From Streptosporangiaceae bacterium (GTDB taxonomy: Bacteria > Actinomycetota > Actinomycetes > Streptosporangiales > Streptosporangiaceae): a stretch of 6,576 nucleotides of DNA. Made by a program: the position numbers and the translations under genes. The notes under the pieces are model-generated. The model saw nothing but the letters and a program-made list of their open reading frames with translations. It had not been told where the DNA came from and made no database searches. Location: assembly GCA_030042885.1 (NCBI GenBank), contig JASHYW010000330.1:1-6576 (forward strand), given 5' to 3'. How positions within the stretch are numbered: position 1 is the first letter of the stretch; each line of letters starts with the position of its first letter. Shown here piece by piece: positions 1-5,894 of the stretch.

Positions 1-1
1 C

Positions 2-253
2 CCCGGCCAGGGCAATGGGTCGCGCTCCGGGCCGGGCAACGGGTCGCGCTCCGGGCCGGGCAACGGGTCACGCTCCGGGCCGGGCAACGGGTCACGCTCC
101 GGGCCGGGCTACGGGCAGTATCCCGAGCAGCGCCCCAGCCAGGCCAGCGGGCAATACCCCGGCCAGGGCAGCGGGCAGTCGCCCGGCCAGCGCAACGGGC
201 CGGACCCCGGCCAGCGCTATGGAACCTACCCCGATCAGCGCAACGCGCCGTAG
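2..253 (+). CDS. 3' end of an unidentified protein with a Gly/Gln/Pro/Tyr-rich repeat tail (5' end outside window)
   Basis: The frame with codons starting at position 2 is open from the window edge to a TAG at 251-253, giving 83 visible residues. About 90% of its codons (75 of 83) end in G or C, against clearly poorer third-position bias in the overlapping ATG-led frame at 15-404, so this is the coding frame. The tail begins PGQ, runs through four copies of the octapeptide GNGSRSGP, and then becomes a looser pattern built on YPEQR, YPGQ, SPGQ and YPDQR. It has no predicted fold and no hydrophobic segment, so it looks like an intrinsically disordered C-terminus, as many actinobacterial membrane or signalling proteins have. 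The functional domain lies to the left of the window, so no function can be assigned. The gene converges on the helicase gene, with 107 nt between the two stop codons. The stop may be a mutated Tyr codon (see findings). Confidence 0.75.
   Translation, partial: PGQGNGSRSGPGNGSRSGPGNGSRSGPGNGSRSGPGYGQYPEQRPSQASGQYPGQGSGQSPGQRNGPDPGQRYGTYPDQRNAP
11..106 (+). repeat. Four tandem copies of a 24-bp coding repeat (GNGSRSGP octapeptide)
   Basis: Units lie at 11-34, 35-58, 59-82 and 83-106. Copies 2 and 1 differ only at AAC/AAT, copies 3 and 4 are identical, and copies 3/4 differ from 2 only at TCA/TCG. A degenerate fifth unit starts at 107 (GGCTACGGGCAG). The period is a multiple of three, so gain or loss of units keeps the frame. 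The near-identity, including at silent positions, suggests recent expansion by slippage or unequal recombination. Confidence 0.9.
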
Positions 254-287
254 CCCGAACAGCGCACGGGCGGCGCTACGGAACATA

Positions 288-359
288 CAGGGCAGCGTCC
301 CGGCCGCCCTGCGGACCAGCGTCCCGGGCGCCTCTGCGATCAGCAGCCCGGATCCGGGC
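288..359. terminator. GC-rich inverted repeats in the convergent intergenic gap; possible bidirectional terminator
   Basis: Two structures lie between the convergent stop codons. CAGGGC (288-293) pairs with GCCCTG (306-311) around a 12-nt loop. A perfect 14-bp palindrome, GCCCGGATCCGGGC, lies at 346-359, one base past the helicase stop on the minus strand; it can fold as a 5-bp stem with a GATC loop. Neither is followed by a T-run, so these are not classical intrinsic terminators. GC-rich hairpins without a U-tract are often proposed as terminators in actinobacteria. The placement fits; the function is inferred. Confidence 0.3.
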
Positions 360-360
360 C

Positions 361-2631
361 TTACAGCTTTTCCAGCGGTGCGTAGCGGAGCACAAGGTGC
401 TTGACGCCGTAGTCGCCGCCAAAGTCGATCTTGGCCTCGGCCTGGTCGCCGTAGCCGTCCGTGGAGACCACGGTGCCGAGCCCGAACTTGTCGTGGGTGA
501 CCATGTCCCCCGGCGACAGCGACGGCACCGGGCGGTTCCCCGGTGACCGGGTACCGGGCAGCCGCGCCATCCGCTCCTGAGCGGGCTCGATCGACCACCT
601 CGCCGCCGTCTCGTCCCGGCGCCACTCGATGAGGCCGGCGGGTATCTCGGCCAGGAATCTCGACTGCTTATGGAATGACGGACGGCCCCACCAGTTCCTG
701 GCCACGGCGCGGGTCAGGTAGAGGCGCTCCTCGGCCCGGGTGATGCCGACGTAGGCCAGGCGGCGTTCCTCTTCAAGTTCATTTTTGCTGGTCAGCGAGC
801 GCTGGTGCGGGAACACCTCTTCTTCGAGCCCGGTCAGGAACACCACGGGAAACTCGAGGCCCTTGGCCGTGTGCAGGGTCATCATCGTCACCAGGCCGCC
901 GTGGTCCTCCCCGTCCGGGATCTCGTCGGCGTCGGCGACCAGGGACACCTGCTCGAGGAACTCCGCCAGCGTTCCCTCCTCATGCAGGCCGTCGAACTCG
1001 CGGGCCACCGACACCAGTTCCTTCAGGTTCTCCACCCGGCTGGCATCCTGCAGGTCGGATGAGGACTGCAGCGACTCGATGTATCCGGTGCGGTCCAGCA
1101 CCGCCTCGGCGAGGCCGGCCACGGGGCCGCTCTCGGCCAGCTCCCGCAGGCCATCCAGGAGCGCGTTGAACCCCTCGATCGCCGCGGCGGACCGGGCGGG
1201 CAGCCCCGGCACGCCGGCCGGGCGGGCCAGCGCCTGGGCGAAGGTGATCCGCTCCCGCTGGGCGTAGGCGGCCACGTACTCCTCGGCCCGGTCGCCGATG
1301 CCGCGCTTCGGGGTATTCAGCACCCGGCGCAGCGAAACCTCGTCCGCCGGGTTGGCGATCAGCCGCAGGTAGGCCAGCAGGTCGCGGACCTCGCGGCGTT
1401 CGTAGAACCTGACCCCGCCGACCACGCGGTAGGGCAGCCCGACCCGGATGAACACCTCCTCGAACACCCGGGACTGCGCGTTCGTCCGGTAGAAGACCGC
1501 CACCTGGCCCGGCTTGGCCAGGCCCGCGTCGGCGAGCCGGTCCACCTCCTCGGCCACGAACGCGGCCTCGTCGTGCTCGTTGTCGGCCACATAGCCGACG
1601 ATCGGCGGGCCTGCGCCCGCGTCGGACCACAGGTTCTTCGGCTTGCGGCCCCGGTTCACCGAGACCACGGCGTTGGCGGCGGCCAGGATGTTCTGCGTGG
1701 ACCGGTAATTCTGTTCCAGCAGGATGACCGTGGCCTCCGGGTAGTCCTGCTCGAACTCCTCGATGTTGCGGATGGTGGCGCCGCGGAAGGCGTAAATCGA
1801 CTGGTCCGCGTCGCCCACCACGCACAACTCGGGGGGCGTGAGGGACTCCGGTGTGCCCTCACCACGGTCCGTTCGGGAAGAAAAGAGAGGGGCACCACCG
1901 GTGACCAGTTCGCGGACCAGGACGTACTGGGCGTGGTTGGTGTCCTGGTACTCATCCACGAGCACATGCCGGAACCTGCGGCGGTACTGCCCGGCCACGT
2001 CCGGCATCGCCTGGAACAGGTTGACCGTGACCATGATCAGGTCATCGAAGTCCATCGCACCCGCCGCGAACAGGCGGCGCTGGTACTCGCCGTAGGCCTC
2101 GGCCAGCGCCTTGTCCCTGGCGGTCTGAGCGCGGGCCGCGAACGTCTCGTGGTCGACCAGCTCGTTCTTCAGGTTCGACACCTGAGCCGCCATCATCTTC
2201 GGCGGGAACTGCCTGACGTCAAGCTCGAGCTCGCGGCAGGTCAGCGCCATCAGCCGCTGCGAGTCCGCCTGGTCGTAAATGGAGAACGAGGAAGGGTAGC
2301 CGAACCGCTTCGCCTCACGGCGCAGGATGCGCACGCAGGCCGAGTGGAAGGTCATCACCCACATGGACCTGGCCCGCGGGCCCACCAGGGCGGCCACGCG
2401 CGCCGCCATCTCGCCGGCCGCCTTGTTGGTGAAGGCGATGGCCAGTATCTCCTGCGGCGCCACGTCGCGCGCCGCCAGCAGATAGGCGATCCTGTGCGTG
2501 AGCACCCGGGTCTTGCCCGAGCCGGCCCCCGCGACGATGAGCAGCGGCCCGCCTTCGTGCACCACGGCGGCGCGCTGCTGCGGATTGAGTCCCTCGAGGA
2601 GGGCGTCTGTCACGAGTGCGGCCACGCACAT
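361..2631 (-). CDS. pcrA: ATP-dependent 3'-5' DNA helicase, PcrA/UvrD family (SF1A)
   Basis: This is a UvrD-like superfamily 1A helicase. The family translocates 3'-5' on single-stranded DNA using ATP and acts in nucleotide-excision repair, replication-fork and plasmid rolling-circle processes, and removal of RNA polymerase or recombinase from DNA. Visible motifs (756-residue form): Q-motif LNPQQ near 15; Walker A GAGSGKT at 35-41; motif Ia AFTNKAA near 67-72; DEYQD (motif II) at 226-230; GDADQS (motif III) at 273-278; QNYRST (motif IV) at 307-312; TLHTAKGLEF (motif V) at 585-594; VGITRAE (motif VI) at 628-634. The last ~50 residues (GDMVTHDKFGLGTVVS onward) match the Tudor-like domain by which PcrA binds RNA polymerase. 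Length is slightly above the usual 720-750, partly from an insert at 245-265. The start is unsettled: GTG 2646, ATG 2631, GTG 2625 and GTG 2613 are all in frame and none has a clear Shine-Dalgarno. All lie upstream of the conserved core. I chose the only ATG. Confidence 0.95.
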   Translation of the reverse strand: MCVAALVTDALLEGLNPQQRAAVVHEGGPLLIVAGAGSGKTRVLTHRIAYLLAARDVAPQEILAIAFTNKAAGEMAARVAALVGPRARSMWVMTFHSACVRILRREAKRFGYPSSFSIYDQADSQRLMALTCRELELDVRQFPPKMMAAQVSNLKNELVDHETFAARAQTARDKALAEAYGEYQRRLFAAGAMDFDDLIMVTVNLFQAMPDVAGQYRRRFRHVLVDEYQDTNHAQYVLVRELVTGGAPLFSSRTDRGEGTPESLTPPELCVVGDADQSIYAFRGATIRNIEEFEQDYPEATVILLEQNYRSTQNILAAANAVVSVNRGRKPKNLWSDAGAGPPIVGYVADNEHDEAAFVAEEVDRLADAGLAKPGQVAVFYRTNAQSRVFEEVFIRVGLPYRVVGGVRFYERREVRDLLAYLRLIANPADEVSLRRVLNTPKRGIGDRAEEYVAAYAQRERITFAQALARPAGVPGLPARSAAAIEGFNALLDGLRELAESGPVAGLAEAVLDRTGYIESLQSSSDLQDASRVENLKELVSVAREFDGLHEEGTLAEFLEQVSLVADADEIPDGEDHGGLVTMMTLHTAKGLEFPVVFLTGLEEEVFPHQRSLTSKNELEEERRLAYVGITRAEERLYLTRAVARNWWGRPSFHKQSRFLAEIPAGLIEWRRDETAARWSIEPAQERMARLPGTRSPGNRPVPSLSPGDMVTHDKFGLGTVVSTDGYGDQAEAKIDFGGDYGVKHLVLRYAPLEKL
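1836..1899 (-). other. Codon-atypical insert in the helicase between motifs II and III
   Basis: The stretch encodes about 21 residues (GGAPLFSS, then RTDRGEGTPE, then SLT) between the helix after DEYQD and the CVVGDADQS strand. In Bacillus PcrA, as I recall it, this connection is only a few residues. Nine of its 21 codons end in A or T, including TTT, TCT, CGA and ACA. The flanking helicase codons almost all end in G or C. The plus strand shows a purine run, GGGAAGAAAAGAGAGGGG, at 1876-1893. A 7-bp inverted repeat, GTGAGGG (1838-1844) and CCCTCAC (1856-1862), lies inside. It is in frame and leaves motifs II and III intact, so the helicase is probably active. Loop length here does vary among actinobacterial PcrA proteins. 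Confidence 0.55.
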
Positions 2632-2637
2632 AGCGTA
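2632..2637 (-). promoter_or_regulatory. Possible -10 element of the helicase gene (TACGCT)
   Basis: Read on the minus strand, TACGCT fits the actinobacterial -10 pattern TANNNT. Transcription would start about seven bases downstream, at or next to the GTG at 2625-2623. That would make a leaderless mRNA and would explain why no candidate start has a ribosome binding site. I see no good -35 hexamer at 16-18 bp. A second identical TACGCT lies at 2718-2713. The assignment rests on one short match in a non-coding strip. Confidence 0.25.
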
Positions 2638-2759
2638 GGCGGTCACGCCGGCAAACGCAGGTCACGTCACGCGCCGCGGCTGCGGCACCGTGCGTCATCC
2701 AAGCCACTGACCAGCGTATATGCCCGTTTTTTAACCGCGTGGTCGCACACCGGCACATC

Positions 2760-2764
2760 GGAGG
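2760..2764 (+). promoter_or_regulatory. Strong Shine-Dalgarno (GGAGG) before an alternative kinase start at ATG 2769
   Basis: GGAGG at 2760-2764 is four bases before ATG 2769-2771, which is in frame with the kinase and would add 38 residues. As a ribosome binding site it is at least as good as the one at 2874. However, the added codons end in A or T about half the time, unlike the rest of the gene, and they put an odd basic stretch before the usual N-terminus. It may be a real alternative start, a leader, or chance. Confidence 0.35.
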
Positions 2765-2804
2765 ACATATGGTTGTTCGCCTCCGGCGGTTGCCTGCTAT
2801 GGGC

Positions 2805-2810
2805 TATTCT
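2805..2810 (+). promoter_or_regulatory. Possible -10 element of the conservon operon (TATTCT)
   Basis: TATTCT in GGGCTATTCTGG fits TANNNT in a locally AT-richer strip. It would place transcription start near 2817 and give a 5' untranslated leader of about 65 nt to the ATG at 2883. No convincing -35 sits at the right spacing. If real, it would exclude the upstream ATG 2769 from the transcript. Confidence 0.2.
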
Positions 2811-2873
2811 GGCCGTCTCGACCGTCAGTTGGATGCGACGGGGGGCCCCGCATGCCGACTCCTATTCATACGT

Positions 2874-2878
2874 GGGAG
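2874..2878 (+). promoter_or_regulatory. Ribosome binding site of the sensor kinase (GGGAG)
   Basis: GGGAG lies four bases before ATG 2883. It supports the start that gives the usual N-terminus of this kinase family: a short Arg-rich cytoplasmic lead directly followed by the first membrane helix. Confidence 0.55.
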
Positions 2879-2882
2879 TGTC

Positions 2883-5800
2883 ATGGGATCGCGCGGCCGG
2901 TCCATCCGGCTCCGTATCTATTTCCTGGTGGCGATCCCGCTCGTCACCATGGTCGGACTGCTCGCATTTCTGGTCACCACGAGCGTTGACAACGCCATCA
3001 GCCTGGACCGGGCACCCAACCTGGTTAACGCGACCGCGATACCGGCCGCGAACTTCGGCGTCTACGTGCAGGCCGAACGCGCCGCCGCGGTGGTCTACCT
3101 CTTCCAGCCCACCCCGGCGAACCTGCAGGCGTACCAGGCGGCGATCGCGGCGACCGCCAAGGCCGAGCCGGCCTTCACTTCGGCCATAAGGTCCCAGGCC
3201 ACCATGGGCACCGAGACGGCCGGCGGGGTCGGGGCGATCGACGGCATCGTGGCCGACCTGAGCCAGCTCACGGCCCTCCGCAACGCAGTCAAGGCGCGGA
3301 TGCTCAGCCCGCTGGACGCGCTCGCCGCCTACAGCCAGGGCCTGGCGGGTGAGACCAAGCTGTTCCTGGTCCAGGCCGAGAGCGTGGTCGTCACCGATCA
3401 GCTGCCCCCAGCCATCGGGTTGATCGCCACCGTGCAGGCCAGGGAGCAGCTCTCGCAGGAAGACGCGCTGCTGTCCGGGATGCTGGCCGCGAAGAGGATA
3501 ACGCCGCCAGACCGCGTGGCCTTCACGCAGATGGCCGCGACCAGGCAGGCCGACGCGGCGTACGCCGATGACATCCTGGGCCCGGCCGACCTGGCCACCT
3601 ACAACGCCGCGCTGGCTGGGTCCGGGGCCATGCAGCAGGACCTGACCGGCATCGAGCAGGCCGTCGCTGCGGGCACTCCGGTCGCGAAGTTGCCGGCCGG
3701 CCTGGCCGGGTGGCAACACCTGGCCGGCACGCTGCTGCAGGACGACTACAAGGGAGGCGTCGCGGTCGCGAACGCCATCCTGGTGGCCGACCACCAGATC
3801 AGCCACTCGGCCTGGGTCCGGGTCGCCGTCACCAGCGGCATCGCGCTGCTCGGGCTGCTGATCACCATCCTGGTGACCACCCTGGTCGGCCGCGGCATCA
3901 TCCGCCGCCTGGGCGAGCTCGAGAGCTCGGCCCGCACCCTGGCCGAGAACCAGCTGCCGGACGTGATCGCCCGGCTGCGGCGGGGAGAGGACGTGGACGT
4001 GGCCACGGAGGCACCGCCGCTGCGGGTCGGCGGGGACGAGATCGGCCGGCTCGGCCAGGCCTTCGGCCGGGTCCGGCAGACCGCGATCCGGGCCGCGGTG
4101 GACGAGGCCAATCTGCGGCGGGGGCTCAACGACGTGTTCCGCAGCCTGGCCCGGCGCAGCCAGTCGCTGCTGCACCGCCAGCTGACCCTGCTCGACCAGA
4201 TGGAACGGCGGGCCACCGACCCCGAGGCGCTGGACGACCTGTTCCGCCTGGACCACCTGACCACGCGCATGCGCCGCCATGCAGAGGGCCTGGCCATCCT
4301 GGCGGGCGCGCCGCCCGGCCGGGCCTGGAGCAGCCCGGTCCGGATGGTGGACGTGATGCGCGGCGCCATCGCCGAGATCGAGGATTACGCGCGCGTCTCC
4401 GGCGCGACGCGGAGCCAGGCCGCGCTGGCCGGCTCCGCCGTGGCCGACGTCACCCACCTGCTGGCGGAGCTCATCGAGAACGCCACCACGCTGTCGCCAC
4501 CGTACACCTCGGTGCGGGTATCCGGGGATACGGTCGCCAGCGGGTTCGCCATCGAGGTCGAGGACCGCGGCCTGGGGATAAGCCCGGCGCGGCTCGCCGA
4601 GCTCAACGAGCGGCTGGCCAGCCCGCCGGAGTTCAACCCGTCCGACAGCGAGCAGCTCGGCCTGTTCGTGGTGAGCCAGCTGGCCAAGAGGCACGGCATC
4701 CGGGTGACGCTGAAGGCCTCGCCCTACGGCGGCACGACGGCCATCGTCCTCATCCCGCACCACCTGGTGGTCACCGAGGAGGCGTTCCGGGCCGGGCTGC
4801 CCGGGGAGCCCACGGCGATCGGCATGGGCCCGCACGCCCCGCACGCCCCGCAGGCCACCAACGGCAATGGCCACCACGCCGCCTCCGAGCCGCCCGGCAC
4901 GTCGGGATTCCTGGCTCTTCGCGACGTGCCCGAGGCCGGCGCCCCGGGACTGTCCGGAACTCCCGGAGTGCGCATCTCCGGCGCGCTGCGGTCGCAGGGG
5001 ATCATGCCAGAGGGTGTCGCCCGCGGTGCGCACCACGCGAGCCCGCGTGGTGCGGCCGACGGCGGGCCGGAGACGGATGAGCTCGGGCGCCACCACCCCG
5101 GAGAGGTGACCGCCACCGAGCCGGCGAACGGCACCGGGCAGCCCGCGTTCGACGCGTTCGACGCGTTCGACGCGTTCACGCCGCAGCGACGCGGCCCCGG
5201 CAGCGGCCCTGGCGGCGGCCCTGGCGGCGGGCCCGTGCCCGAGGCGGCCGCCACTCCGGCCGCCGGGTACCCGGATGCCCTCTCCGCGCCGTACCCGAGC
5301 CCGGGGCCCCATTCCGGTGCCGGTTCCGCGCCCCATCCCGGCCAGCCGGCCCCGTTCCCTGGGTGGACCGGCGGCAGCGTGGCGGGCGGCTCCCCCGGTT
5401 CCGGTACGGTCAGCCCGACGGCCCCGTCCGGGCCGGACCCCCGGCCCGCTCCGATGACTCGCGTGGCCTCACCCCGCGCCGGGGAGGCATCCGGTCCGCC
5501 CTGGGAGCTGCCCGGCCAGACCGGGCCGCTTCCTGTGGTGCCCGGCGGCGCCGATCCAGGGCCGCAGGCCACCGGTGAGGGCGCGGACAGGGACGTGAAC
5601 GGGCTGCCGCGGCGGGTCAGGCAGGCCAGCCTGGCGCCCCAGCTTCGCGCCGATCCGCCGCACCGCCTGACCTCTGCAGCCGCCAGACCCGGCCCGGCCA
5701 CCGGGCCCACGCCGGCCGAGATCCGCCAGACCATGTCGGCGCTGCAGCGTGGCTGGCAAGAGGGGCGGTCGCAAGACCCGGTACCGGGTGGCGGCCCGCC

Positions 5801-5894
5801 GCTGGAGCCCAGTGGCCAGGGCCCGTCTCCCGTCGCCGGAGACCAGCAGCCAGCAGCGGCGGACGAGCACCGGAGGGAATCCGATGGAGCCTGA
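2883..5894 (+). CDS. Nitrate-sensing-type membrane sensor histidine kinase, CvnA-like (conservon component A)
   Basis: The protein has 1003 residues. Order: Arg-rich N-terminus; TM helix ~12-33; extracytoplasmic all-helical region ~40-310 resembling the NIT (nitrate/nitrite-sensing) domain; TM helix ~313-336; HAMP ~337-405; helical DHp-like region ~408-470; HATPase_c ~485-628. The kinase N-box is ELIENAT (529-535), the G1 box EDRGLGI (560-566), and the G2 box starts at GLFVVSQLAKRHG (593). The DHp segment lacks a textbook H-box; H431 (LLHRQL) and H457 (LDHLTTRMRRH) are the candidate phosphoacceptors. Residues ~640-1003 form a Pro/Gly/Ala-rich, probably disordered tail. Near its end are LPRRVRQASLAPQL (908-921) and MSALQRGWQEGR (951-962), which I recall as recurrent in the tails of such kinases. 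There is no response regulator beside it. It is the first gene of an operon with roadblock and DUF742 genes. The ligand is unknown; nitrate sensing should not be assumed. An in-frame ATG at 2769 could extend it by 38 residues. Confidence 0.93.
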   Translation: MGSRGRSIRLRIYFLVAIPLVTMVGLLAFLVTTSVDNAISLDRAPNLVNATAIPAANFGVYVQAERAAAVVYLFQPTPANLQAYQAAIAATAKAEPAFTSAIRSQATMGTETAGGVGAIDGIVADLSQLTALRNAVKARMLSPLDALAAYSQGLAGETKLFLVQAESVVVTDQLPPAIGLIATVQAREQLSQEDALLSGMLAAKRITPPDRVAFTQMAATRQADAAYADDILGPADLATYNAALAGSGAMQQDLTGIEQAVAAGTPVAKLPAGLAGWQHLAGTLLQDDYKGGVAVANAILVADHQISHSAWVRVAVTSGIALLGLLITILVTTLVGRGIIRRLGELESSARTLAENQLPDVIARLRRGEDVDVATEAPPLRVGGDEIGRLGQAFGRVRQTAIRAAVDEANLRRGLNDVFRSLARRSQSLLHRQLTLLDQMERRATDPEALDDLFRLDHLTTRMRRHAEGLAILAGAPPGRAWSSPVRMVDVMRGAIAEIEDYARVSGATRSQAALAGSAVADVTHLLAELIENATTLSPPYTSVRVSGDTVASGFAIEVEDRGLGISPARLAELNERLASPPEFNPSDSEQLGLFVVSQLAKRHGIRVTLKASPYGGTTAIVLIPHHLVVTEEAFRAGLPGEPTAIGMGPHAPHAPQATNGNGHHAASEPPGTSGFLALRDVPEAGAPGLSGTPGVRISGALRSQGIMPEGVARGAHHASPRGAADGGPETDELGRHHPGEVTATEPANGTGQPAFDAFDAFDAFTPQRRGPGSGPGGGPGGGPVPEAAATPAAGYPDALSAPYPSPGPHSGAGSAPHPGQPAPFPGWTGGSVAGGSPGSGTVSPTAPSGPDPRPAPMTRVASPRAGEASGPPWELPGQTGPLPVVPGGADPGPQATGEGADRDVNGLPRRVRQASLAPQLRADPPHRLTSAAARPGPATGPTPAEIRQTMSALQRGWQEGRSQDPVPGGGPPLEPSGQGPSPVAGDQQPAAADEHRRESDGA
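5145..5177 (+). repeat. 9-bp tandem repeat GCGTTCGAC in the kinase tail (AFDAFDAFDAF)
   Basis: Three perfect copies (5145-5153, 5154-5162, 5163-5171) and a partial GCGTTC (5172-5177) encode residues 755-765. The copies are identical at every base, pointing to recent slippage. They place four phenylalanines in regular spacing with acidic residues in an otherwise aromatic-poor disordered tail. Confidence 0.85.
5193..5234 (+). repeat. 12-bp Gly/Pro repeat in the kinase tail (GPGS, GPGG, GPGG, GP)
   Basis: Units start at 5193 (GGCCCCGGCAGC), 5205 (GGCCCTGGCGGC) and 5217 (GGCCCTGGCGGC), followed by a partial GGGCCC. They encode residues 771-784, a flexible linker. It lies 16 bases after the FDA repeat, so this part of the tail is a local hotspot of repeat growth. 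Confidence 0.75.
5872..5877 (+). promoter_or_regulatory. Ribosome binding site of the roadblock gene (GGAGGG), inside the kinase gene
   Basis: GGAGGG is six bases before ATG 5884, an optimal placement. It lies in the last codons of the kinase gene and decides the start: the open frame reaches back to 5749 but those extra codons have no domain match. Confidence 0.85.

Noticed and set aside
11..106. CRISPR array
   Set aside because: The repeats are contiguous with no spacers, and the 24-bp period keeps a reading frame.
15..404. ATG-led open frame of 129 residues (GRAPGRATG repeats) on the plus strand
   Set aside because: It is a frame-shifted reading of the same repeats. Third-position bias favours the frame ending at 253, and its 3' part runs into the helicase gene.
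1836..1899. Intein or intron in the helicase
   Set aside because: At about 64 bp with no splicing motifs, and fully in frame, it is far too short for either.
1573..3189. 538-residue plus-strand open frame antisense to the helicase and running through the intergenic region
   Set aside because: Long antisense frames are expected in high-GC DNA. It has no recognisable domain, and it overlaps the clear helicase and kinase genes in the wrong frames.
3710..5080. 456-residue plus-strand frame inside the kinase gene
   Set aside because: It is an Arg/Gly/Pro-rich frame-shifted product of GC-rich codons, while the overlapping frame encodes intact HAMP and ATPase motifs.
2862..5336. 824-residue minus-strand open frame opposite the kinase
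   Set aside because: It is a shadow of the kinase gene, with Arg/Gly/Ala-rich low-complexity translation and no domain.
4724..5734. 336-residue minus-strand Pro/Gly-rich frame opposite the kinase tail
   Set aside because: It mirrors the Pro/Gly repeats of the tail on the other strand and has no independent coding evidence.
5749..5883. N-terminal extension of the roadblock protein by 45 residues
   Set aside because: It lies wholly within the kinase gene, has Arg-rich shadow composition, and the GGAGGG site fixes the start at 5884.
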